From assembly GCA_900545405.1 (NCBI GenBank), contig UQYT01000009.1, forward strand, positions 3,432-67,431: DNA of 64,000 nucleotides, in the 5' to 3' direction. This stretch comes from an uncultured Eubacteriales bacterium. GTDB taxonomy: Bacteria; Bacillota; Clostridia; Oscillospirales; Oscillospiraceae. Both the position numbers and the translations under genes were made by a program. Numbering within the stretch: position 1 is the stretch's first letter; the number at the start of each line of letters is the position of its first letter. This document shows positions 1-7,156 of this stretch, piece after piece. Under the pieces are notes generated by a model that was given only the letters and a program-made list of their open reading frames with translations, was not told where the DNA came from and did not search any database.

Positions 1-37
1 CAATTCCGCACATACCATATCCTTTCCAGAAACGGGG

Positions 38-1312
38 TTAAAGCTTTATATACTCGTCGCGGCCCGCGCCCACGGAGACATAGCGGATGGGGCAGCCGGT
101 CTCCTGCTCGATGCGGCGGACATAGCGGCGCGCCTCGAGGGGCAGATCGGTCCACTGGCGGGCGTGGGAGATGTCGCACTTCCAGCCGTCCATGTACTCG
201 ACGACGGGCTTGGCGCCCTCGAGAGCGGCTGGGAAGGGGAAGTCGCGCGTCTCGGCGCCGTCCACCTCGTAGGCGACGCAGAGGGGTATCTTATCCATGT
301 AGCCGAGCACGTCGAGCTTGGTGAGGGCGATGCAGGTAGCGCCCTGGAGCCTGACGCCGTAGCGCGTGGCGACGAGGTCGATGGGTCCGACGCGCCTGGG
401 GCGGCCGGTCTTGGCGCCGTATTCGGCGCCGGCGGTGCGCAGCTCATCGGCCTCGGGGCCGAACCACTCGCAGACGAAGGGGCCCTCGCCCACGCAGGTG
501 GAGTAGGCCTTGACGACGCCGACGACCTCGTCCAGGCTTCCCGAAGGCATACCGCTGCCCATCAGGGCGTAGGCTGCAAGGGTGTTGGACGAGGTCGTAT
601 AGGGGCAGATGCCGTGCTCCAGGTCGCGCAGAGCGCCGAGCTGAGCCTCAAAAAGTATGCGTTTGCCCGCGGCCGCGGCTCCCATGAGGAAGCGGCCGGT
701 CTCGCGTATGAAGGGACGGAGCGGTTCGCCGTAGCGCTCGAGCCAGGAGGTGATCTCCTCGAGCGTGTAGCCCTTGGCCCCGTAGACCTTTGTGAGGATG
801 AGGTTTTTCCACTCCAGTATCTCGGCGAGGCGCTCCGTCATCTGCCTGGGATAGCTGAGGTCGCCGGCCTGGATGGTCTTTTTCTGATACTTGTCGGAAT
901 AGAAGGGCGCTATGCCCTGCTTGGTGGAGCCGAACTTGTGTGCGCCGAGGCGCTGCTCCTCGAGGCCGTCCTGTTCCTTGTGCCAGGGCAGGAGCAGGCT
1001 GGCCCGCTCGCTTATCATGAGATTCTCGGGGGTTATCTTCACGCCCTGGGCGCGGACCGTCTCGATCTCCTCCCAGAGGCTCTGGAGATCGAGCGCCACG
1101 CCGGGGCCGAGAACATTCACGACCCCGGGGCGGAAGATGCCCGACGGCAGCAGGTGCAGGGCGAACTTGCCGTATTCGTTTATAACGGTGTGCCCCGCGT
1201 TCCCGCCGCCCTGGTAGCGGACGACGACGTCAAAGTCCCGGGTGAGCAGGTCCACCATGCGGCCCTTGCCCTCGTCGCCCCAGTTGATTCCAACTACCGC
1301 GCAGTTTGACAT
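38..1312 (-). CDS. purA: Adenylosuccinate synthase
   Basis: Joins IMP and aspartate with GTP to give adenylosuccinate, the first step from IMP to AMP, in the cytosol. At 424 residues it has normal family length. The N-terminal nucleotide loop WGDEGKGR (about residues 11-18) and the IMP-site motif GGGNAGHT (about 35-42) are visible. The ATG at 1312 has GGAGGAAGTAAA directly upstream. It lies inside the last codons of asnB (19-base overlap), so translation is probably coupled. It is the last gene of the leftward glnN-asnB-purA operon, whose products handle glutamine, asparagine and aspartate nitrogen. The assignment is secure. Confidence 0.97.
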   Translation of the reverse strand: MSNCAVVGINWGDEGKGRMVDLLTRDFDVVVRYQGGGNAGHTVINEYGKFALHLLPSGIFRPGVVNVLGPGVALDLQSLWEEIETVRAQGVKITPENLMISERASLLLPWHKEQDGLEEQRLGAHKFGSTKQGIAPFYSDKYQKKTIQAGDLSYPRQMTERLAEILEWKNLILTKVYGAKGYTLEEITSWLERYGEPLRPFIRETGRFLMGAAAAGKRILFEAQLGALRDLEHGICPYTTSSNTLAAYALMGSGMPSGSLDEVVGVVKAYSTCVGEGPFVCEWFGPEADELRTAGAEYGAKTGRPRRVGPIDLVATRYGVRLQGATCIALTKLDVLGYMDKIPLCVAYEVDGAETRDFPFPAALEGAKPVVEYMDGWKCDISHARQWTDLPLEARRYVRRIEQETGCPIRYVSVGAGRDEYIKL

Positions 1313-2916
1313 TTTACTTCCTCCAGCTCGTTTAAGCTCCTTCCGCTGTCGCCGTAGTTCGAGAGATAGCGCGCGGAGGGATCGCCCACGTCGCAGCCCG
1401 CCCAGTTCCGGTTGGGCATCCAGAAACCGGGGACCATCTCCGCCTGACCGGGGTAGAATTTCTCGAATATCTCGCGGTAGAGCAGGGATTCCTTGGTGAA
1501 CGGCTGCGAAAAAGTGTATCTTCTGCGTTTGTGCTCAAAGTCCGCGTCGGAGTACATGCGCTCGGCGAGGGCCTTGAGGTTGTCGGCCAGCGAGTGGCCC
1601 ACGGCGTCGGAGAAGGCGGCCTTCTCGCGCCAGAGTATGCCGTCCGGCAGCAGTCCTTCGCCGTCGAAGGCGCGGCGCAGGAGATACTTGCCCACGCCGT
1701 GGCGGTTCATCTTCATCTCCGGGTCGATGGACATGACGTAGCGGACAAAGTCCAGGTCGCCGAAGGGCACGCGGGCCTCCAGCGAGTGCACGGAGATGCA
1801 GCGGTCGGCACGCAGAACATCGTAGGCGTAGAGCTCGCGCATGCGCTTTTGCGCTTCCTTCTGGAACTCCTCGGCCGAGGGTGCGAAGTCCGTGTACTTG
1901 TAGCCGAAGAGCTCGTCGGAGACCTCGCCTGTGAGCAGGACGCGGACGTCGGTCTGCTCGTGGATGGCCTTGCAGACGAGGTACATGCCCACGCTGGCGC
2001 GCACCGTCGTGATGTCGTAGGAGCCGATGGTGGCGATGACGTCGCTCAGGGCGGCTACCGCCTCCTTGACGGGGACGACCACCTCCATGTGGTCGCTGCC
2101 GATGAACTCCGCGACCTCGCGGGCATAGCCGAGGTCGATGGCGTCGCCGCTCATGCCGATGGCGAAGGTGCGGATCTTCTTGCCCGTGAGCCGCGCCGCG
2201 ATGGCGCAGACCAGGGAGGAATCCAGGCCGCCGCTGAGCAGGAAGCCGACCTTGGCGTCGGAGACCAGGCGCTTTTCAACGCCCTTTATCAGCCTCTCGC
2301 GGATGCCGGCGCAGATCTCGTCCTCGGTGCCGCGGATGATCGGCCCGGCCTCGCCGGGGTCGGCATAGCGGTGGAACTGCCCGCCCTTCCAGTAGCATCC
2401 GGGAGGGAAGGGGCGCACACGCCATACCAGCCCGACGAGGTTCTTCGCCTCGCTGGCGAAGAGCATCGTGCCGTGCATGTCGTAGCCGTAGAAGAGGGGA
2501 CGAATGCCGATGGGGTCGCGCGCTGCGATGAACTCGTGCGTCTCGGCGTCGTAGATGATGCAGGCAAACTCCGCGTCGAGCATCTTGAACATATCCGTTC
2601 CGTACTCGCGCCAGAGCGGGAGCAGCACCTCGCAGTCGGAGCCGCTTTTGAAGGTGTACTTTGCAGAGAGCTCTTCCTTTATCTTTTCATAGCCGTAGAT
2701 CTCGCCGTTGCAGACGACATAGCTGCCGTCCAGTTCAAAGGGCTGCATGCCCGTGGGGTCGAGTCCCATGATGGACAGGCGGTGAAAGCACAGTATGCCG
2801 TCGTCGAGCTTCACGATACGGCTGTCATCGGGACCGCGGGAGCGTGTGCGCTCGAAGCCCTCGGTGAAGGCGGCCATTTCGGGCATTGGGCCGCAGCAGC
2901 CCATTATGGAGCACAT
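1294..2916 (-). CDS. asnB: Asparagine synthetase B, glutamine-hydrolysing
   Basis: Makes asparagine from aspartate, ATP and glutamine. It begins MCSIMG, so Cys2 becomes the N-terminal nucleophile of the class II glutaminase domain. The synthetase half carries the PP-loop SGGLDSS near residue 228. At 540 residues it is close to the usual 550. The start has a GAGGTG ribosome site within the 8-base gap after the glnN stop, and its end overlaps purA. Its position directly behind glutamine synthetase III suggests that glutamine supply and amide use are expressed together, from the glnN promoter. Confidence 0.95.
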   Translation of the reverse strand: MCSIMGCCGPMPEMAAFTEGFERTRSRGPDDSRIVKLDDGILCFHRLSIMGLDPTGMQPFELDGSYVVCNGEIYGYEKIKEELSAKYTFKSGSDCEVLLPLWREYGTDMFKMLDAEFACIIYDAETHEFIAARDPIGIRPLFYGYDMHGTMLFASEAKNLVGLVWRVRPFPPGCYWKGGQFHRYADPGEAGPIIRGTEDEICAGIRERLIKGVEKRLVSDAKVGFLLSGGLDSSLVCAIAARLTGKKIRTFAIGMSGDAIDLGYAREVAEFIGSDHMEVVVPVKEAVAALSDVIATIGSYDITTVRASVGMYLVCKAIHEQTDVRVLLTGEVSDELFGYKYTDFAPSAEEFQKEAQKRMRELYAYDVLRADRCISVHSLEARVPFGDLDFVRYVMSIDPEMKMNRHGVGKYLLRRAFDGEGLLPDGILWREKAAFSDAVGHSLADNLKALAERMYSDADFEHKRRRYTFSQPFTKESLLYREIFEKFYPGQAEMVPGFWMPNRNWAGCDVGDPSARYLSNYGDSGRSLNELEEVKCQTAR

Positions 2917-2924
2917 GGTGCACC

Positions 2925-5021
2925 TCAGCCCACACCGTACAGCAGCTCACTGTACGTGGGGTAGGGCCAGTACTTGGCGGACGTGATGCTCTCGGCCTCG
3001 TCGGCCGCGGCGCGCAGCTCGCGCATCCTGGGCAGGACGTCGTCGCGAATGGCGCAGCTCTCGGCGGTGACGTCGGCCGCGTCGTGCAGGTGGAGCATGG
3101 AATCCTCCAGCGCCTCGGTGTTGGCGGCAATGACGTCGCAGAGCGTGGAGAGCCGGCGCACAAGGCCGCGCTCATAGGTGCAGGCGCAGTCCGGGTCGAG
3201 GCCGCGCTTGGCGGCGGCGGCACGGGCGGTGTCGGCGGCATAGGCCTCGACGGCGGGGAGGATCTCCTTCTTCGCCATGTCGGCCATGGTCAGGGCCTCG
3301 ATGCTGACGGTCTTGCAGTAGTTCTCCAGCATGATCTCGTAACGGGAGTGGAGCTCTGCTTCAGTATACACCCCTTCGGAGGTTAGCATATCTATGTTCT
3401 TTTTGTCAAGCAGTCTCGGCATGCAATCGGGGGTGGTGCGCAGGTTGGAGAGCCCGCGGACCTCCTCGGCCTCGCGCAGCCAGGCCGCGTCGTAGCCGTT
3501 GCCGTTGAAGATTATGCGCTTGTGGCAGATGATGACGCTGCGGATGAGCTCGTGCAGGGCGGTGTCGAAGCTCTCGGAGCTCTCCAGGATGTCGGCGTAG
3601 CGGTGCAGCACGGAGGCGACGGCGGCGTTGAGCATGATGTTGGCGCAGGCTATGGAGTTGGAGGAGCCGAGCATGCGGAACTCAAACTTGTTGCCGGTGA
3701 AGGCGAAGGGGGAGGTGCGGTTGCGGTCCGTGGTGTCGCGCTGGAACCTCGGCAGGGTGTCCACGCCGAGGCGCAGCTGGCTGCGCTCAGCGGCGGAGTA
3801 GGGGGCGTCCTGCTCCAGGGCCTTGAGGACGGCGGTGAGCTCATCGCCGAGGAAAATGGAGACCACGGCGGGGGGAGCCTCGTTGGCGCCCAGACGGTGG
3901 TCGTTGCCCGCCGTGGCCACGGCGAGACGCAGGAGGTCCTGATACTCGTCAACGGCCTCGATGACCGCGCAGAGGAAGGTGAGGAACTGCGCGTTCTCAT
4001 GCGGCGTCTCGCCAGGGGAGAGAAGATTTATCCCGGTGTCGGTGGTGAGGGACCAGTTGTTGTGCTTACCGGAGCCGTTCACACCGGCGAAGGGCTTTTC
4101 GTGAAGGAGACACGCAAGGCCGTGTTTGGCCGCGACCTTCTGCATGATCTCCATGGTCAGCTGGTTGTGGTCGGTGGCGATGTTGGCCGGGCCGTAGATG
4201 GGCGCGATCTCGTGCTGGGCGGGCGCCACCTCGTTGTGCTCGGTCTTGGCCAGGACGCCGAGCTTCCAGAGCTCCTCATCCAGGTCCTTCATATATGCCT
4301 CGACCCTCGGCTTTATGCTGCCGAAATAGTGGTCGTCGAGCTCCTGGCCCTTGGGCGGGCGGGCGCCGAAGAGGGTGCGGCCGGTGCAGACCAGGTCGCG
4401 GCGCTTCTTGAAGAGCTCCTTATCGATGAGGAAGTACTCCTGCTCGGGGCCGACGGAGGGGTACACGCGCCGGACGTCCTCGTTGCCGAAGAGCTTGAGC
4501 ACGCGCAGGGCCTGACGGGAGAGCGCGGCCATGGAGCGCAGGAGCGGGGTCTTTTTGTCCAGGGCCTCGCCGCCGTAGGAGCAGAAGGCCGTGGGTATGC
4601 AGAGCGTGTGGCCCTTGATGAAGGCGTAGCTGGTGGGGTCCCAGGCGGTGTAGCCGCGGGCCTCAAAGGTGGCGCGCAGGCCGCCGGAGGGGAAGCTCGA
4701 TGCGTCCGGCTCGCCCTGAATGAGCTCGCGGCCGGAGAACTCCATTATGACGCCGCCGTCGGGTGCGGGGCTTATAAAGCTGTCGTGCTTCTCGGCGGTA
4801 ATACCGGTCATGGGCTGGAACCAGTGCGTAAAGTGCGTGGCTCCGTGCTCAACGGCCCAGTCCTTCATCGCCGAGGCGACCTCGCCCGCGACGTCGGAAT
4901 TGAGCGGCTTCCCGGCCTCTATGGTCTCCCTCAGGGAATTATAGACCCAACCGGGGAGACGGGCCTTCATGACCCTGTCGTCAAAAACCATACATCCAAA
5001 ATACTCGGGTACTGTCGCCAT
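2925..5021 (-). CDS. glnN: Glutamine synthetase type III
   Basis: Forms glutamine from glutamate, ammonia and ATP. At 698 residues it matches the long GSIII class rather than the 440-470 residue GSI class, and the sequence from MATVPEYFGCMVFDD onward follows that family through the central catalytic domain. An in-frame GTG lies at 5030, but the ATG at 5021 is chosen because AAAGAGGTGATC ends 3 bases before it; the GTG would sit inside that ribosome site. It heads the glnN-asnB-purA operon. A 12-bp terminator hairpin with a long U tract sits in its leader immediately upstream, so expression probably needs read-through. Confidence 0.96.
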   Translation of the reverse strand: MATVPEYFGCMVFDDRVMKARLPGWVYNSLRETIEAGKPLNSDVAGEVASAMKDWAVEHGATHFTHWFQPMTGITAEKHDSFISPAPDGGVIMEFSGRELIQGEPDASSFPSGGLRATFEARGYTAWDPTSYAFIKGHTLCIPTAFCSYGGEALDKKTPLLRSMAALSRQALRVLKLFGNEDVRRVYPSVGPEQEYFLIDKELFKKRRDLVCTGRTLFGARPPKGQELDDHYFGSIKPRVEAYMKDLDEELWKLGVLAKTEHNEVAPAQHEIAPIYGPANIATDHNQLTMEIMQKVAAKHGLACLLHEKPFAGVNGSGKHNNWSLTTDTGINLLSPGETPHENAQFLTFLCAVIEAVDEYQDLLRLAVATAGNDHRLGANEAPPAVVSIFLGDELTAVLKALEQDAPYSAAERSQLRLGVDTLPRFQRDTTDRNRTSPFAFTGNKFEFRMLGSSNSIACANIMLNAAVASVLHRYADILESSESFDTALHELIRSVIICHKRIIFNGNGYDAAWLREAEEVRGLSNLRTTPDCMPRLLDKKNIDMLTSEGVYTEAELHSRYEIMLENYCKTVSIEALTMADMAKKEILPAVEAYAADTARAAAAKRGLDPDCACTYERGLVRRLSTLCDVIAANTEALEDSMLHLHDAADVTAESCAIRDDVLPRMRELRAAADEAESITSAKYWPYPTYSELLYGVG

Positions 5022-5035
5022 GACGATCACCTCTT

Positions 5036-5087
5036 TAAAAAAATAAAAAGACAGGGGCGCCGCAGGTTATGCTGCCTGCGGCGCCCT
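5036..5087 (-). terminator. Intrinsic terminator inside the glnN leader
   Basis: Perfect 12-bp arms (5055-5066 and 5075-5086) with an 8-base loop. On the minus strand they are followed by CTGTC and an almost pure U tract that runs into the ribosome site of glnN. No rightward gene ends here and the plus strand has no T tract, so this is a leader terminator (attenuator) for leftward transcripts starting near 5098. I see no antiterminator helix in the roughly 15 bases between the predicted start and the hairpin. Confidence 0.85.
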
Positions 5088-5104
5088 TGCCGTACAACGC
5101 GAAC

Positions 5105-5133
5105 ACTATAAGCTCGATAGTGCAATTTGTCAA
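5105..5133 (-). promoter_or_regulatory. Sigma-A type promoter of glnN-asnB-purA
   Basis: On the minus strand, TTGACA (5128-5133), a 17-base spacer and TATAGT (5105-5110), with predicted start near 5098. A dyad CACTAT-N7-ATAGTG (5104-5122) covers the -10 box and spacer. A further ATAGTG half site (5190-5195) lies in the opposing glnA promoter. These could be operator half sites for a shared regulator; that part is inference. Confidence 0.8.
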
Positions 5134-5175
5134 GAGGTCAACTGCGAAAATCAGCACAATAGTCAAAAATCCACG

Positions 5176-5204
5176 TTGACAAACAGGCTATAGTGTAGTA
5201 AAGT
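5176..5204 (+). promoter_or_regulatory. Promoter of glnA-ANTAR-pyrG
   Basis: TTGACA (5176-5181), 17-base spacer, TAAAGT (5199-5204). The predicted start, near 5211, is an A and is exactly the first base of the first leader hairpin. Confidence 0.7.
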
Positions 5205-5210
5205 TACCGC

Positions 5211-5270
5211 ATGAACGAGGGAGTTCATTCGTATCGAGGGAGAAGTGTCGAATGATTGCCCTCGGTTTTT
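5211..5270 (+). ncRNA. Candidate ANTAR antitermination leader (two six-base-loop hairpins plus terminator)
   Basis: Hairpin 1 has the perfect stem ATGAAC/GTTCAT (5211-5216/5223-5228) and the six-base loop GAGGGA. A second GAGGGA (5236-5241) is flanked by TATC/GAAG and an outer TCG/CGA. Its region overlaps the 5' arm of a terminator: 5233-5240 pairs with 5259-5266, followed by TTTTT (5266-5270). Folding hairpin 2 excludes the terminator, which is the logic of ANTAR-controlled leaders, and an ANTAR protein is encoded two genes downstream. Against this, the published loop consensus as I remember it has A at position 1 and G at position 4; here position 4 fits but position 1 is G in both loops. 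Confidence 0.65.
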
Positions 5271-5302
5271 GATTTTGAAACGGCAGAAAGGTCGGGAGCG
5301 AA

Positions 5303-6517
5303 ATGAAGTACACCGCCGATGAGATAATACAGTACGCGCGCGAGGAAAACGTGAAGTTCGTGCGCCTCGCCTTCTGCGACGTGTACGGGCGGCAGAAGAA
5401 CATCTCCGTCATGGCCTCTGAGCTGGAGCGGGCTTTCCGCTCAGGCATCGCGATAGACGCCTCGGCCATCCCGGGCTTCGGCGGCGAGGTGCGCTCGGAT
5501 ATGCTCCTGCACCCCGACCCGGGCACGCTTGCAGAGCTGCCCTGGCGGCCCGAAAACGGCAAGGTCGTCCGGCTCTTCTGCGACATAAAGTATCCCGACG
5601 GCCGCCCCTTTGAGGCGGACACCCGCGCGCTGCTGCGCCGCGCCGTGGAGCGGGCCGAGCACGCGGGCTACAGCTTCGCCTTCGGCTCCGAGATGGAGTT
5701 TTACATCTTCAAGCGCGACGAGGACGGCGAGCCGACCCGCATCCCCTACGACCACGCGGGCTACATGGACATAGCCCCCGAGGACCGCGGCGAGAACATC
5801 CGCCGCGAGGTCTGCCTGACGCTCGAGCAGATGGGCATCCGGCCGGAGGGCTCCCACCACGAGGAGGGCCCGAGCCAGAACGAGATAGACTTCCGCTACT
5901 CCGACCCCCTCTCGGCGGCGGACAACGCGGTGACCTTCTGCGCCGTGGTGCGCACCATAGCGGCGCGCAACGGCCTGTGCGCGGACTTCTCACCCAAGCC
6001 CCTGCCCAACTTTGCGGGCAGCGGACTGCACATCAACATGTCTGTGCGCGGCGAGGTGGGCGGCTTCGACCCCATGCCCTACGTCATCGCGGGCGTGCTC
6101 GACAAGATCTACGACATGACGGCCTTCCTGAACCCCTGCGAGGCGTCCTACGCGCGCCTGGGCAGCTTCAAGGCGCCGAGGTATATCACCTGGTCGAGCG
6201 AGAACCGCTCCCAGCTCATCCGCATCCCGGCGGCCGAGGGCGAGTTCCGCCGCGCCGAGCTCCGCTCCGCGGACCCGATGGCGAACCCCTACATTGCCTT
6301 CGCCCTGCTCATCCACGCGGGGCTGGACGGCATCAAGGGCCGGCTCAACCTGCCCGAGCCGGCGGACATAAACCTCTACACCGCCCCGCAGAGCGTTGTG
6401 GACAGCTACCGCCGCCTGCCCGCCTCCCTGACCGAGGCCGCGGCCGCGGCGGCAAAGAGCGAATTCATTGCAAAACACCTGCCCGAGGCTGTGGCCCAGG
6501 CATATTTCAGACACTGA
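5303..6517 (+). CDS. glnA: Glutamine synthetase, type I-like (short form)
   Basis: A second, unrelated-length glutamine synthetase of 404 residues, shorter than the usual 440-470. The substrate-site block SDMLLHPDPGTL lies near residues 63-74. The ATP-site block appears as SPKPLPNFAGSGLH instead of the usual MPKPLFGDNGSGMH, and the glutamate-binding region NRSQLIRIP is present. The ATG follows GGGAGCGAA. It heads the operon with the ANTAR regulator and pyrG. Regulation is probably by termination in the leader. The divergence in the ATP-site block leaves room for a gamma-glutamyl ligase of the same fold, but true glutamine synthesis is the most likely role. Confidence 0.85.
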   Translation: MKYTADEIIQYAREENVKFVRLAFCDVYGRQKNISVMASELERAFRSGIAIDASAIPGFGGEVRSDMLLHPDPGTLAELPWRPENGKVVRLFCDIKYPDGRPFEADTRALLRRAVERAEHAGYSFAFGSEMEFYIFKRDEDGEPTRIPYDHAGYMDIAPEDRGENIRREVCLTLEQMGIRPEGSHHEEGPSQNEIDFRYSDPLSAADNAVTFCAVVRTIAARNGLCADFSPKPLPNFAGSGLHINMSVRGEVGGFDPMPYVIAGVLDKIYDMTAFLNPCEASYARLGSFKAPRYITWSSENRSQLIRIPAAEGEFRRAELRSADPMANPYIAFALLIHAGLDGIKGRLNLPEPADINLYTAPQSVVDSYRRLPASLTEAAAAAAKSEFIAKHLPEAVAQAYFRH

Positions 6518-6553
6518 GCGGTATAAAAATTCCGGAGAAGGGAGGGAGCGCGA

Positions 6554-7138
6554 TTGGTCTTTCGGGAGCACACCTACGGCGTCCTCGTCGTCTCGTCCTC
6601 GGAAAAATTCAACAGCACCATGAAGACGCTCCTGCCCATGACGGACTACTGGCCGCTGGACTTCGCGGGCAGCGTCAACGAGGCGCGGCGGCGCATGCTG
6701 GAGACGGAGTACGACCTCGTGCTCATAAACGCGCCCCTGCCGGACGACTTCGGCACCCGGCTGGCCACGAGCATTTGCAATGAGACCGGCCTCGGCGTGC
6801 TGCTCTTCGTCAAGGCCGCGATGTATGACGACGTCTGCTCCAAGGTCACGGAGTACGGCGTGCTCACGGTGTCTAAGCCCGCGCCGCTGCAGGTGGTGCG
6901 CCAGTCGCTGAGCGTGCTTTGCGCCACGCGGGAGCGGCTGCGCCGCATGGAGGCGCGCCAGGCCTCCGTGGAGGAGAAGATAGAGGAGATCCGCCTCGTG
7001 AACCGCGCCAAATGGCTGCTCATAGAGCGGCTCGGCATGACGGAGGCTGAGGCTCACAGATACATGGAAAAGCAGGCCATGGACCAGCGCGTGTCCAAGC
7101 GCGGCCTTGCCGAGATAATCATAAAAACCTATGAATAA
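6554..7138 (+). CDS. ANTAR-domain RNA-binding antiterminator
   Basis: 194 residues. The N-terminal half (about 1-120) has a response-regulator receiver fold pattern, but the phosphoacceptor position reads LINAPLP, with Asn where Asp is expected. The conserved Lys remains in VSKPAP. It is therefore unlikely to be switched by phosphorylation. Residues about 128-190 form an ANTAR domain (VEEKIEEIRLVNRAKWLL, then alanine-rich helices ending GLAEIIIK). ANTAR proteins bind paired hexaloop hairpins and block terminators. Translation starts at TTG (6554) behind GGAGGG. Its place between glnA and pyrG points to control of its own operon through the glnA leader. Confidence 0.9.
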   Translation: MVFREHTYGVLVVSSSEKFNSTMKTLLPMTDYWPLDFAGSVNEARRRMLETEYDLVLINAPLPDDFGTRLATSICNETGLGVLLFVKAAMYDDVCSKVTEYGVLTVSKPAPLQVVRQSLSVLCATRERLRRMEARQASVEEKIEEIRLVNRAKWLLIERLGMTEAEAHRYMEKQAMDQRVSKRGLAEIIIKTYE

Positions 7139-7156
7139 AGTGGGAGGAGCGGGAAA

